Assembly: GCA_030591685.1 (NCBI GenBank)
Contig: JAUVAX010000011.1
Coordinates: forward strand, 1-62,694
From: Pseudobdellovibrionaceae bacterium
Lineage (GTDB): Bacteria > Bdellovibrionota > Bdellovibrionia > Bdellovibrionales > UBA1609
DNA: 62,694 nucleotides
Direction: 5' to 3'
Part shown: positions 30,917 to 40,536 of the stretch, in pieces
How positions within the stretch are numbered: the first letter of the stretch is position 1
Layout of the letters: the number at the start of each line of letters is the position of its first letter
Program-made: the position numbers and the translations under genes
Notes under the pieces: generated by a model
Databases searched by the model: none
The model's input: the letters and a program-made list of their open reading frames with translations, nothing else
Told to the model about the DNA's origin: nothing

Positions 30917-33310
30917 ATGAACCTTTTTATTACAAGATTTAAAAGAGATATCTCAGGCGTGGCCTGGTTGTCTATGGGATTGTTTTTAGCTCTTGCGCTT
31001 TATAGCTTTGACCCATTAGACCCGTCATTTAATTCTATTGGTCGGTCCTTATCGGTTACAAATTTTTGCGGCTATGTGGGGTCGTTTATTTCTGATGCCC
31101 TATATCAATTTATGGGTCTGACCTCTTGGGTCTTGGTAATCGCTCTGTTTAGGGTGTCGCACCGTAGCTTTTTAGGAGCCAGGCTTAAACTAAAGGGCTT
31201 AAGAGTTTTATGGGCATCACTGCTTATTTTAACAGTGTCCAGTTTGCTAGAGCTTCACTTTCCTGAAACAAAATTTTTTAGTGGGCAAATAACAACAGGA
31301 GGGTTAATAGGCGTTGTTGTCAGCAAGCTTTTGGTTCAGATGTTTAATGTTTATGGCGTGTCGGTTATATTATGGTCCTCGGCCCTTATACTTTTAGTCT
31401 TTTACACAGAGAGGCCGATAAAAGAACTCATATTGATGCCTTATGATGTGGTTAAAAGTATTTATTATCTCTATCAAGACACATATGCAGGGGAATGGAT
31501 CAAAGAGGCCATCAGGGGGTGTGGAGAATTGTTTAGAAAAATTCCCATTAGACGATTGGCCCATCAGGTGACAGCGGGGGGCTTAAAAAACACACAAAAA
31601 TCGGAAGCTTTGTCAGAAGGAGCCACTTTTTTTAAAATCAAAAAAGAGGAAGATTTAGATTTAAAAAATGAAGCCGCAAGCTCTCCAGAAAGTGAAGCGC
31701 AATATAGCATAGATTTTGATTTGGAGAAAAAAGAGAGCGAGGAGCAAAGAAAATCACAAAAAAGAAAAGTTCACCTTAAGGCTAAGGTTTCTCGCCATGT
31801 AGAAAACTGGGAGTTACCGAAGCTGTCAACTCTTGAGGACCCGCCTCTAGAAAGAAAGCGGGTTGATGAAAAAGAAATCCGTATAAAGTCAGAACTACTT
31901 GTTGATAAGTTGGCGCAATTTAATGTGGGGGGCAAGGTCGTGGGTATAAAACCAGGGCCCGCCGTTACCATGTTTGAGTTTAAACCAAATATAGACGTAA
32001 AAATTTCTAAAATAACAGAGCTGGCCGATGATTTATGCTTAGCTCTAAGCAGTGAATCGGTGAGAATCATAGCTCCAATACCGGGAAGAGATGTTGTCGG
32101 AATAGAGACCTCTAACTCTCACCAAGAAACGGTTTACCTTAAGGACATTATCGCAGAGGAGTCCTTTTGGGATGAAGACTGTAGAATCCCCATACCCCTT
32201 GGTCGTCAAGCCGACGGCGACCCAAAGGTTGTTGATTTAAGAAAAATGCCTCATTTGTTAGTTGCCGGGACAACAGGGTCGGGTAAGTCAGTATTTGTGG
32301 TGTCTACTCTTGTTGCTCTTTTATTTAAGCACTCTCCTAAAACATTAAGGTTAATACTTATAGACCCAAAGCAGGTAGATTTAGCGGTGTTCAATAGTGT
32401 CCCTCATCTGCTTATGCCTCCCATTTGTGAGCCCAAAAAAGCAGTCGTGGCCTTAAGGTGGTCTATCCGCGAAATGGAAAAGCGATACAGATCAATGGCA
32501 AAATTTGGGGCGCGTGATTTGGAGTCTTATAACGAAAAGATTATGGTTTTAGATAAGGCTCAAAAAGAAGAACACCGGTTAATCAACGAGCAATTTGAGG
32601 AAGAAAACAAAAGCAATCAAACCTACTACTATGAATATCAGCCCCTTATAGTTTTAGTTATAGAAGAGTTTGGTGATTTAATGGCCGTTGATAAACAAAA
32701 TGTTGAACATGGTGTTGTGAGGTTGGCTCAGATGGCAAGAGCAAGTGGTATACATTTAATTTTAGCCATGCAGTCCCCGAGAAAAGACGTTGTGACAGGC
32801 CTTATAAAAACAAACATTCCGGGACGAATTAGTTTTAAGGTCGCAAGCAAGCTGGATAGTCGAGTGATTTTAGATGAGTCTGGAGCGGAGAGGCTTTTGG
32901 CTCGAGGAGACATGCTTTTTCTAGCTCCAGGGGTTTCAAAACCGGGTCGGCACCATGGTGCGTGGCTGAGTGAGAGTGAAATTACTGAGGTCGTTCAAAA
33001 GTGGTCTAGTCAGGGGGAGCCAGAGTATGACCCCCTAGCCATGAGGGCTCTTGAGGGATCAGGAGGGGGCTTTGATTTAAGCCCTGAGTCGACAGAAGAA
33101 GACGAAGAGTACGACGAGCGTTATGATGAAATTTTATCGTGGGCGTCAGAGCAAAAAACGGTAAGTGCCTCATTAATTCAGAGAAAATTTAGATTAGGAT
33201 ATCCTCGGGCGGCAAGGTTGATTGAGGTTATGGAGACAGAGGGTGTCGTGGGGCCATCTAACGGGTCTAAACCCCGCGAGGTGTTAATTTCAAGTTATCA
33301 AGAGGCTTAA
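30917..33310 (+). CDS. ftsK: DNA translocase FtsK/SpoIIIE
   Basis: FtsK pumps chromosomal DNA through the closing septum. The 797-residue protein has four N-terminal membrane helices (residues about 15-165), a charged linker (about 215-305, much shorter than in E. coli), and the RecA-like motor: Walker A GTTGSGKSVFV near residue 455 and Walker B PLIVLVIEEFGDLMA. The C-terminal winged-helix gamma domain (SASLIQRKFRLGYPRAARLIEVME) reads KOPS-type polar sequences. In a predator that divides by multiple synchronous fission of a filament it would act at many septa at once; that is inference. Confidence 0.96.
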   Translation: MNLFITRFKRDISGVAWLSMGLFLALALYSFDPLDPSFNSIGRSLSVTNFCGYVGSFISDALYQFMGLTSWVLVIALFRVSHRSFLGARLKLKGLRVLWASLLILTVSSLLELHFPETKFFSGQITTGGLIGVVVSKLLVQMFNVYGVSVILWSSALILLVFYTERPIKELILMPYDVVKSIYYLYQDTYAGEWIKEAIRGCGELFRKIPIRRLAHQVTAGGLKNTQKSEALSEGATFFKIKKEEDLDLKNEAASSPESEAQYSIDFDLEKKESEEQRKSQKRKVHLKAKVSRHVENWELPKLSTLEDPPLERKRVDEKEIRIKSELLVDKLAQFNVGGKVVGIKPGPAVTMFEFKPNIDVKISKITELADDLCLALSSESVRIIAPIPGRDVVGIETSNSHQETVYLKDIIAEESFWDEDCRIPIPLGRQADGDPKVVDLRKMPHLLVAGTTGSGKSVFVVSTLVALLFKHSPKTLRLILIDPKQVDLAVFNSVPHLLMPPICEPKKAVVALRWSIREMEKRYRSMAKFGARDLESYNEKIMVLDKAQKEEHRLINEQFEEENKSNQTYYYEYQPLIVLVIEEFGDLMAVDKQNVEHGVVRLAQMARASGIHLILAMQSPRKDVVTGLIKTNIPGRISFKVASKLDSRVILDESGAERLLARGDMLFLAPGVSKPGRHHGAWLSESEITEVVQKWSSQGEPEYDPLAMRALEGSGGGFDLSPESTEEDEEYDERYDEILSWASEQKTVSASLIQRKFRLGYPRAARLIEVMETEGVVGPSNGSKPREVLISSYQEA

Positions 33311-33463
33311 GAGCCCTGAGAGTTAAAAAATCAAATATTAATTCACAATGATGACGAACCTGCACAGGGCGCAACATGATGCGAGACCCCGAAAAACCTG
33401 GACTTGATGAGGGGGCGGCATTTGTGATGAGCTTACGTGTAACTCAACAACAGGAGAATTTAT

Positions 33464-34027
33464 ATGAGATTAATTTCTGCACTGACAACGGTTTTATTTA
33501 GCTTATCTGTGTTTGCTCATGACATGCAAATGACTCAGCCCTTGGTTGATATGGTGGGATCACAGCCGATAGTTTTGGCGCCCAATTGGAAAGTGGGGGA
33601 CGAGGCTGACTACTCTATTAATATGGGTTTTATAAAAGGCTCTATGCATTCGTTTATTCGCGAAGAGGTTTATGAGGGGCTCTGGTTTCAGCAAGACATG
33701 GATTTAGGCATTGCTGGAAAGCAAAAAGTAGAAATTTTAATAGATAAAAACTCAGGAGAAATTTTACAACTACTAGTTAATGGCGAGAAAAAAGAAATCC
33801 CAGACGGTGGAAACCAAGAGGTTATAGAAATGGAAGAGGCTCAGGTGACTGTGCCCGCAGGGACTTTTGACTGTGTTTATGTGAAAATTCGAGACACTAA
33901 AGAAAATAAAGACTCTGAAGCTTGGATCAACCCTTCTGAGATACCTGTAATGGGGCTATTAAAGCAGGTTGCCCCTGGACCGTTTGGTGAAGTTGTTGTA
34001 GAACTGACGGGCTATGATAAAAAATAA
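33464..34027 (+). CDS. Secreted DUF3108-like protein
   Basis: A 187-residue protein with a signal peptide (MRLISALTTVLFSLSVFA) and a beta-rich body. The segment VTVPAGTFDCVYVKIRD is typical of DUF3108 and related lipocalin-like periplasmic proteins, in which a VPAG[TE]F turn is conserved. A GGAG site precedes the ATG. It overlaps the next gene by 14 nt. Exact function unknown. Confidence 0.75.
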   Translation: MRLISALTTVLFSLSVFAHDMQMTQPLVDMVGSQPIVLAPNWKVGDEADYSINMGFIKGSMHSFIREEVYEGLWFQQDMDLGIAGKQKVEILIDKNSGEILQLLVNGEKKEIPDGGNQEVIEMEEAQVTVPAGTFDCVYVKIRDTKENKDSEAWINPSEIPVMGLLKQVAPGPFGEVVVELTGYDKK

Positions 34028-34892
34028 AACACAATTTCTGTTAACAATTAAAAAGGCAGCTCTTATTGGAGTTGCCTTTTTTTTATTACTACCCATAGCC
34101 CAAGCAAGTAAAAAAAATAGAATCATAAAGAGTTCACAAGAGTTCTTTAGCAAGGGTCAGCGAAAAGCCTCTATTGAAGTCATAGTCAAAGCCCTTAAAA
34201 ACCAAGTCTTTAACAAAGCAGACTCAAAAGCACTTTTGGAGGCTCTAAGCCGAAGCTCATTAATGTTTTATACCGAAAAAGCAATGAAGAAGCACAGTCT
34301 GGCAAAGTCTGTTTTAGCTTCAGATACTCAACTTGCAAAACTTATTTTAAAAGAGGCCCTTCTTTTGGAGCCCAATAATTTAAGTATTGAGCAGTTAATG
34401 ATAAAACAACACCTTATCAGCAGAGAGTGCCGAAAGGCAAAAATGGTTTCAAGCGAGGTGTTGTCAACGAACCCTTTTGCAAAAAAGGTCCTCCTGTACG
34501 CCCAATACGCGAATATTTGCTTGGAAAATTTTAGTGAAATCAACAGGTTATTGAAGGTCAAGAGGTCTTCGTTTGCGCGATCCGATCGAAATCACCTAAG
34601 GGCTCTAATGGCCCTAAAGGCCCAGAGCAAAAAAGATGCGAAGCAGTACATACAGCGGTTTGGCGGCAGTAAAGATCTCATTTTAACAGAGGCCTTGGCT
34701 TGGTTGTCTCAGGAGAAGGAACTTAAAAAAGCCCAGAGGGCCCGGTTTTTACTAAAATCATGTGAAAGCGAAAAAGATGTGAAAAATAAAATATTAAATG
34801 TTTACGTTTGCGAGTATGTTGGGTCTATTGAGGCTGACCTTAAGGGTGTGATTAAAAAAGAGAGTCTAGATGAAACTACGAAACTTAAGTAA
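34014..34892 (+). CDS. Exported helical (TPR-like) protein
   Basis: A 292-residue protein with a signal peptide (AALIGVAFFLLLPIAQA) and a helical body with TPR-like repeats (for example LAKLILKEALLLEPNNLSIEQLM). Probably periplasmic. It overlaps both neighbours (14 and 23 nt), so it is part of the run leading to dapA. No specific family recognised. Confidence 0.7.
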   Translation: MIKNKTQFLLTIKKAALIGVAFFLLLPIAQASKKNRIIKSSQEFFSKGQRKASIEVIVKALKNQVFNKADSKALLEALSRSSLMFYTEKAMKKHSLAKSVLASDTQLAKLILKEALLLEPNNLSIEQLMIKQHLISRECRKAKMVSSEVLSTNPFAKKVLLYAQYANICLENFSEINRLLKVKRSSFARSDRNHLRALMALKAQSKKDAKQYIQRFGGSKDLILTEALAWLSQEKELKKAQRARFLLKSCESEKDVKNKILNVYVCEYVGSIEADLKGVIKKESLDETTKLK

Positions 34893-35079
34893 AGAATTTT
34901 TTTTATTAGCAATAGCTTGTCAGATAATAGGGTGTGGGGTTCGAGGTGATCCTCGACCGCCGTTTCGTTCACCCCAAATAGGCCGAGGAAAGGCCACCTT
35001 TAGAAAAGTGGGAGAAGAGTTAAATATTAAGGTTAAAAAAAGCAAAAAGCAAAAAGAGGAGCAAAATGAAAAGCTTTGA
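34870..35079 (+). CDS. Small LptM (YifL)-like lipoprotein
   Basis: A 69-residue lipoprotein with lipobox IIGC followed directly by CGVRGDPRPP. This matches the LptM/YifL signature CGxKGPLxxP, where LptM is a small lipoprotein that helps LptD oxidative maturation and LPS transport. LptM genes often lie beside lysine-pathway genes (lysA-dapF); here it overlaps dapA by 14 nt. The Arg/Lys-rich tail is longer than the core family motif. Family membership is inferred from the motif and context. Confidence 0.65.
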   Translation: MKLRNLSKEFFLLAIACQIIGCGVRGDPRPPFRSPQIGRGKATFRKVGEELNIKVKKSKKQKEEQNEKL

Positions 35080-35944
35080 CGGAGTCTTTACAGCCCTGAT
35101 AACGCCATTTGAGCATGGCGAGGTTGATTTAGATTCATTTAGAAGGCTCGTTCGCCACCAAGTGAACGCAGGAACACAAAAGTTTGTTATTAATGGCACA
35201 ACGGCAGAGAGCCCCACATTAACATGGAGCGAGGTGGTGCGAATCTTTGAAGCGGCCAGAGACGAAGTCGGAGACGAGGGCGTTTTAATTGTCGGCACAG
35301 GTTCAAATAATACAAAAAACACAGTAGAGGCAACACTCAGGGCCAGAGATTTAGGGGCTGATGGAGCGCTCGTTGTATGCCCTTACTACAATAAGCCCAC
35401 AGTGGAGGGGCTAAGGCAGCATTTTCTAGCCGCGGCTAATAGCTCTGATTTGCCGATAGTTCTTTATAATGTTCCGGGGAGAACAATTACAAAAATACCG
35501 AGCCAACTGATCGTTGAGCTCTCTTCACATAAAAATATTGTTGGTGTTAAAGAGGCCAGCGGAAACATCGCAAGAGGCGAGGGTCTTATAAAGGCCTGTG
35601 GTAAAGATTTTATTGTCACAAGTGGGGATGACGGAACGTGCTTTGAGTTAGCCAGCAAAGGCGGCAGCGGGGTTATTTCGGTAATGAGCCATATACTACC
35701 CTCTGAAACAGTCGAGTGGATGCAGCGATCTCGCGAGGGGGACCCTTCTGTGACAGGGGACTTCGAGGCCTATAGAAGCCTCGTCGAGGCCCTCTACTGC
35801 GAGCCGAACCCTATTCCGGTAAAAATGGCACTTTATTTAATGAATATTATTAAGACTCCAGACTTGCGCTTGCCAATGGTTCAAATGAGCGCAGAGGGCA
35901 CGAGCTTATTAAAGCAAAACATGCAGCAACTCGAATTAATTTAG
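35066..35944 (+). CDS. dapA: 4-hydroxy-tetrahydrodipicolinate synthase
   Basis: DapA condenses pyruvate with aspartate semialdehyde, the first committed step to lysine and diaminopimelate. Schiff-base Lys162 is in VGVKEASGN and the catalytic Tyr134 in VLYNVPGRT; GTTAESPTL is the N-terminal substrate loop. 292 residues, the normal length. AGAGGAGCAAA is a strong ribosome site inside the upstream lipoprotein gene. It forms an operon with dapB. Confidence 0.97.
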   Translation: MKSFDGVFTALITPFEHGEVDLDSFRRLVRHQVNAGTQKFVINGTTAESPTLTWSEVVRIFEAARDEVGDEGVLIVGTGSNNTKNTVEATLRARDLGADGALVVCPYYNKPTVEGLRQHFLAAANSSDLPIVLYNVPGRTITKIPSQLIVELSSHKNIVGVKEASGNIARGEGLIKACGKDFIVTSGDDGTCFELASKGGSGVISVMSHILPSETVEWMQRSREGDPSVTGDFEAYRSLVEALYCEPNPIPVKMALYLMNIIKTPDLRLPMVQMSAEGTSLLKQNMQQLELI

Positions 35945-35955
35945 AGGATTAGAAC

Positions 35956-36651
35956 ATGGCAATAAATGTATTTTTATCTGGTTGTAGTGGTCGAATGGGA
36001 GAGCAAATAAAAGCTCTTATTAAGGCCACCCCTGAAGAGTGGACGTATTCTTTTGGTTTATCACGAGAACCTAAAGAAAAAAACGAGGCCACTAAAATTT
36101 TAGACAGTGAGGCCAAAGAATCAAACATCGTCATTGATTTTAGCTCCCCCGAGGGTTTTGAGACTTCACTTAACTGGGCTGTTTCAAACAATAAGCCCTT
36201 TTTGAGCGGCACAACGGGCCTTTCAAAAAAACAAGAGGGATTGCTCCAAGAGGCTGCTGAGAAAATACCAGTTTTGCTTTCGGCCAATACAAGCTTGGGC
36301 GTAAATTTTGTTAACAAGCTGTTAAAAAGCTCAGGGGCATTAAAGGAGTTCGACTTTCAAATTGTAGAAACTCATCATAATAAAAAACTCGATGCGCCGA
36401 GCGGTACGGCTAAATTATTACAAAAAACTTTAAATGAAGTGCTTAAAAAGGATATCCCAGAGCCGTTGTCTATTCGAGGAGGGGGCGTTTTTGGGGAACA
36501 CGAGGTGTTGATTATGTCTGACGAAGAGGTCATTACAATTAAGCACACAGCACTTAATCGTACTGTTTTTGCCAAAGGAGCCTTGTTTGCCGCCAAATGG
36601 CTGAGCGCTCAGAGCAAGGGGTATTACTCTATGTCGGATGTTTTTAGGTAA
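35956..36651 (+). CDS. dapB: 4-hydroxy-tetrahydrodipicolinate reductase
   Basis: DapB reduces the DapA product with NAD(P)H. The nucleotide-binding loop is SGCSGRMG; the catalytic region ETHHNKKLDAPSGTA contains the general acid His and Lys. At 231 residues it is on the short side for the family (about 240-275) but all motifs are present. Gap of 11 nt from dapA, 8 nt to the next gene. Confidence 0.96.
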   Translation: MAINVFLSGCSGRMGEQIKALIKATPEEWTYSFGLSREPKEKNEATKILDSEAKESNIVIDFSSPEGFETSLNWAVSNNKPFLSGTTGLSKKQEGLLQEAAEKIPVLLSANTSLGVNFVNKLLKSSGALKEFDFQIVETHHNKKLDAPSGTAKLLQKTLNEVLKKDIPEPLSIRGGGVFGEHEVLIMSDEEVITIKHTALNRTVFAKGALFAAKWLSAQSKGYYSMSDVFR

Positions 36652-36659
36652 GAAAAGCT

Positions 36660-37193
36660 ATGGAAGAGCATAAATGTTTAATTTCTGTGATGGTTTTTTC
36701 AAGAGATGGTGAAAAAATATTAAAAGAAATTTGCAAACAATTTAAAAGTGATTTTGACCTGATAAAGTGCTCAGATGTGTATTTGGTTAAAGGAAAACAC
36801 AGCAAAAGCGAGACCCTACATGATATAGTGACCGAAGACAGTTATATTGGGCTGAGCATGAGTTTTGCTGCCAGAACTGTACTTGAGCCGGAGCTGGCAT
36901 TAAAATTTCTAGAAAACATAGAGTTATTGTTTAAAAACCCTGCGCAAAAAAGGACTGTGAGCTTAAATTTGCTCGCTTTTGATGATAATACAAAAATGAC
37001 ACCTCGCCTTGTGCTCCCTCACCCCTCATTGCACCTGCAGCCAGAGCTTTTAGTGCCTGCAGCGGATGTTTGGCCGGAATATTACCATCCAGTTTTAAAA
37101 CAAAGCCTAATAGGGCTGCTAAAAGGGGTCCAAACCGTGGGTTGGGGAGAGTTTTATGCCCCAGCAAAAAGCGTACTTGATTTTTCGAATTAA
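36660..37193 (+). CDS. HPPK (FolK)-fold protein lacking catalytic aspartates
   Basis: A 177-residue protein whose residues 98-140 align without gaps to the pyrophosphokinase FolK: RTVSLNLLAF aligns with RTLDLDIMLF, MTPRLVLPHPSLH with NTERLTVPHYDMK, and LVPAADVWPE with LWPLFEIAPE. The two magnesium-binding Asp (95 and 97 of E. coli HPPK) are Ser101 and Asn103, and Arg121 is Gln127; Arg98, Arg116 and His121 are kept. The N-terminal GSNLG substrate motif is also absent. It is therefore probably catalytically dead for folate synthesis. It is co-directional with dapB and transaldolase. Alternative: a distant fold relative with another ligand. Confidence 0.65.
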   Translation: MEEHKCLISVMVFSRDGEKILKEICKQFKSDFDLIKCSDVYLVKGKHSKSETLHDIVTEDSYIGLSMSFAARTVLEPELALKFLENIELLFKNPAQKRTVSLNLLAFDDNTKMTPRLVLPHPSLHLQPELLVPAADVWPEYYHPVLKQSLIGLLKGVQTVGWGEFYAPAKSVLDFSN

Positions 37194-37233
37194 GGGGAAT
37201 AAACAAGAGAGCATCTATTGAAGGAGAGACTAA

Positions 37234-37878
37234 ATGCAATTTTATATTGATACTGCGGACATTAACGAAATACGCGAAGCTAACCAAATGGGAATACTTG
37301 ATGGTGTGACTACAAATCCCACATTGGTAGCAAAAACAGGAAAATCAAACAAAGACGTAATTAAAGAAATATGCGCAGAAATCCCAGGGCTGGTTTCAGC
37401 TGAGGTGATTAGCTTAGAAGCCGATAAAATGTTTAAAGAGGGCCTAGAGCTTGCGAAAATAGCAGACAATGTTGTTGTAAAAGTCCCCATGTGTGAAGAA
37501 GCCCTCAAGGCGGTTAAAATGTTCACAGCAGAGGGTGTTAAAACAAACGTAACCCTTATTTTTTCACCACTTCAGGCCTTGCTGGTAGCAAAAGCTGGAG
37601 CCACACTGATGTCACCTTTTGTAGGTCGGCTTGATGATATAAGTACAGACGGGATGGGGTTAATTGCACAAATTAACCAGATCACTCAAACCTATGGTTT
37701 TTCAACCAAAACCCTTGTGGCTAGTATTAGACATCCATTGCATGTGCTAGACTCGGCATTAGTCGGGGCAGACATAGTGACGGTGCCGTTAAAAGTAATT
37801 AAACAGCTAGCCAAACATCCCTTAACAGACAGCGGAATCGCTCAATTCTTGAAAGATGCTGAGAAGCTGCCACAATAG
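37234..37878 (+). CDS. tal: Transaldolase (TalC/fructose-6-phosphate aldolase-type)
   Basis: A 214-residue class I aldolase of the short transaldolase family. The Schiff-base Lys83 lies in [20 protein letters not shown] and [11 protein letters not shown] are N-terminal signatures, with [13 protein letters not shown] and [10 protein letters not shown] later. It belongs to the pentose phosphate pathway as transaldolase, although some members are fructose-6-phosphate aldolases. A GGAGAGA ribosome site precedes the ATG. Confidence 0.94.
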   Translation: MQFYIDTADINEIREANQMGILDGVTTNPTLVAKTGKSNKDVIKEICAEIPGLVSAEVISLEADKMFKEGLELAKIADNVVVKVPMCEEALKAVKMFTAEGVKTNVTLIFSPLQALLVAKAGATLMSPFVGRLDDISTDGMGLIAQINQITQTYGFSTKTLVASIRHPLHVLDSALVGADIVTVPLKVIKQLAKHPLTDSGIAQFLKDAEKLPQ

Positions 37879-37883
37879 GTGGT

Positions 37884-38336
37884 ATGAAAAGAACGATTTA
37901 TTTATTTCTATTATTTGCTCTCGTTGGCTGCGCGACAGGTTCGGTGGCCTTAGTTGATCTTAATTTAAACTTAGGCAGAATTAAAGCTGCTGTTGAGAGA
38001 GCAATGCCTAAAGGGGTTCGCTTTGTCAGTGAAAACGGCAGAGAGTATCGCTCTAATTATTTTCTTAAAATAGGCAAGCGGCTACAAAACGCGAAAACGT
38101 TTTCTCGCAGAGAGTTTGCGCGAGTATTAGTCCTGGGTGATAAGCGACCTTATAAGGTAAAAATAGATATAATTAGGGAAAAGCGCACAAGCAGCAAAGG
38201 GAGCGTTGTTCCAACCTATGCGCGCACAGGACTCAACAAGCCCATGGCAGCGGTCATGGGCCGAAAAATCATGAAAATCCTCTCCAAACGTCGCAATGGG
38301 GCAAACTCCGTTGACGCCTTTGAGCCATTTAAATAA
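37884..38336 (+). CDS. Lipoprotein of unknown function
   Basis: A 150-residue protein with lipobox FALVGC. The mature part is very basic (KRTSSKGSVV..., MGRKIMKILSKRRNG) and not recognised. It follows the transaldolase gene by 5 nt. Confidence 0.75.
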   Translation: MKRTIYLFLLFALVGCATGSVALVDLNLNLGRIKAAVERAMPKGVRFVSENGREYRSNYFLKIGKRLQNAKTFSRREFARVLVLGDKRPYKVKIDIIREKRTSSKGSVVPTYARTGLNKPMAAVMGRKIMKILSKRRNGANSVDAFEPFK

Positions 38337-38412
38337 GCTTTATAATATAGGCGATAAGACTAGCTTTTTATGAAAAATCGTCAAAAACAAAAACCATGAA
38401 GGATCACGGGTT

Positions 38413-40536
38413 TTGAGAAAACGCATAAAACAGGGATTGTTTTTTTTAAGTGTTTTTGGGCTGTTGTTAGCAACAGGCGTGTATCCTGCGAAAATTTCAA
38501 AAAGCTCCTATTCGGGAGTGGCCTCGGTTATTAAAATTAAATCTAAACGAGTGAGCCCGGCGTTTTCAGCGTTTGAAGACCTCTATGATGTTGTTCAATC
38601 AGACAAAGAGATGGTGCCAATTAAGCAAGAAAAGATAATTTTAATTTCAGGACTTAGATCAAATGCGTTTAAAAAAATAGTAGCTAAAAAAATTGAAGAT
38701 AATAGAAACTTTTTTAAAGTAGCTAACGCCTCGAAGTATAAAATGTTAAGAGGCGTTAGGGTGCCTTCAAGGGTTGAATACTCTCGCGCATCCGAGGATC
38801 AATGGTTAGCGGATAATTTAATTAAGGACGACAAAAGCACTAATTATTTAGAGGAGAGCACAGCAAAAGTTCAAAAACAAAACATTAGAAAAATTTATAC
38901 TCAAATGGGAGCCCCAATAATTATTGCAAGTCATAACGTTGTTGAGCCCACGCTAGCGAGAGGCCGCTACCCAGGGCCGCCCCCCAGAGACCCTATAGGG
39001 AGAAGAGGACCTCAAAACAATCAAGAGGATAAAGGATCAGGTGCCCCAGAAATTGAGCAGGACTCTTTGCCGGTAACTATAGCCTCTTCAGATTTTATAG
39101 CTTCAGGGGCAACAGATACAGAAGTGGTCCTCTCAGGAGAGGTACAAATAGAAGAGGGACTCCCCTTTGTGCCCAGCGAGATGTATTTTAAAGTCGTCTG
39201 GAGTCGGAACAATGTAGACGTTCAATATGGTGAGGTTAATAGCGAGTTGGCAACGTTTACTCTGCCTGTGACAGAGAAGGCAGGGGTTGTTTTTGTAGAG
39301 CTATGGAGCCATGAGGGCTTTCTTGTGGGGCTTGGAGAGTTAAACTTAGCGGACACAAAAAGCTTAAAAGAGACTTTAAAAATAAGCGTATATCCCGTTT
39401 CAGAAGAACTAACAGCAGCATTAGTGACTTTAGGTACGGAGCCAAGACCATTTAAAGGTCAAAGCGTAGAGGCGAGAATTTTAGGAAAAAGTACGGGGGA
39501 AATAAGCCTAGAGAAATCAACGATAAAGCTCACAGGGTTTCATAAAAACTCAACCGTACCCATACAGGTAATAGCAGAAGGTCACTGGGGATCTGTGGCA
39601 TCGTTAATGTCTACACGGGGGCAGAGAGTTAAAATGTACCCAGAAAAAACAATGAAGGCTCTAATAGGCCTTACAGTGGGAGACCGATTTTATGATGAAG
39701 CAAAAAAAATGTCGGCAGTGTGGGGGAGAGTTACCCTTGGAGGCGAGCCAGTAAGAGCAGCAACAGTTGAGATTAGCTCTCAGGCGGCGGTGCCTATTTA
39801 TTTTAGTGGATTCGTTCCAAATTCAAAAACTCTTCAAACAACAGATAACGGAAAATATGCAATGCTGTTTGTTGAGCCTGGGCGACACAGGGTTCGAGTT
39901 AAGGTGGGCGATAAATACTATGCGGCTCAACTTGTAGAAACACAAAGAGGATCAGTAACAGAAGTTAATATTGATATAAAGCAAAGCTCGAAATCAAAGA
40001 TAAACATTTATGACGCTTTTACTGGCGAGTATCTCGCTTCGCAGCTTCAAGTTGTTGGAGAGGAAATCGAGCTAAGCTTACCCCAAGGCAGAGGCGAGGT
40101 TTTACTAAGTTCCGATAGAGAGAAGATTGAAATAGATACAGACCCGGGCAAAGAGTATATTTTCACAAGACAGCGAACAGCAAAGCTAAAGCAAATAGAC
40201 ATACCAGGGATTAAAAAATCATGGAAGAAAAAACTATTAATAGAAGCAAAAATAAACATTAGTGATGAGTTAGTCTCAGCTGTTGGTTTTGTAGAGGGTG
40301 AGAAATTTAAGCTAACTCTGCCGAGTGCTGGCCGGGGAGCAAAGGTGGTTTACTTTAACAAAGCAGGAGCGCTTTCAAAAACCCCTCAAGCAAACGGAGG
40401 ATTTGTTGTTGTAAACATGACTCCTGGCGAGCAGCAAATTATCATTGAAGAGCAGCACGGGGAAAAAGTTTTTTCAGACGTCTTTTTAAATGAAGAGGGT
40501 GTTGTTAGCCTTTTGAGGGCTCGACTTGACCCTTAG
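38413..40536 (+). CDS. Large exported protein with carboxypeptidase-regulatory-like repeat
   Basis: A 707-residue protein with an N-terminal signal or anchor (LFFLSVFGLLLATGVYPA). Residues about 440-520 look like a carboxypeptidase regulatory-like (prealbumin-fold) domain: VWGRVTLGGEPVRAATVEIS, then TDNGKYAMLFVEPGRHRVRVKVG. A Gly/Pro/Arg-rich hinge (RGRYPGPPPRDPIGRRGP) lies near residues 182-200. The start is TTG at 38413, nine nt after AAGGA; no in-frame ATG is suitable. It ends 32 nt inside the convergent lytic transglycosylase gene. Probably a surface or periplasmic structural protein; function unknown. Confidence 0.8.
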   Translation: MRKRIKQGLFFLSVFGLLLATGVYPAKISKSSYSGVASVIKIKSKRVSPAFSAFEDLYDVVQSDKEMVPIKQEKIILISGLRSNAFKKIVAKKIEDNRNFFKVANASKYKMLRGVRVPSRVEYSRASEDQWLADNLIKDDKSTNYLEESTAKVQKQNIRKIYTQMGAPIIIASHNVVEPTLARGRYPGPPPRDPIGRRGPQNNQEDKGSGAPEIEQDSLPVTIASSDFIASGATDTEVVLSGEVQIEEGLPFVPSEMYFKVVWSRNNVDVQYGEVNSELATFTLPVTEKAGVVFVELWSHEGFLVGLGELNLADTKSLKETLKISVYPVSEELTAALVTLGTEPRPFKGQSVEARILGKSTGEISLEKSTIKLTGFHKNSTVPIQVIAEGHWGSVASLMSTRGQRVKMYPEKTMKALIGLTVGDRFYDEAKKMSAVWGRVTLGGEPVRAATVEISSQAAVPIYFSGFVPNSKTLQTTDNGKYAMLFVEPGRHRVRVKVGDKYYAAQLVETQRGSVTEVNIDIKQSSKSKINIYDAFTGEYLASQLQVVGEEIELSLPQGRGEVLLSSDREKIEIDTDPGKEYIFTRQRTAKLKQIDIPGIKKSWKKKLLIEAKINISDELVSAVGFVEGEKFKLTLPSAGRGAKVVYFNKAGALSKTPQANGGFVVVNMTPGEQQIIIEEQHGEKVFSDVFLNEEGVVSLLRARLDP

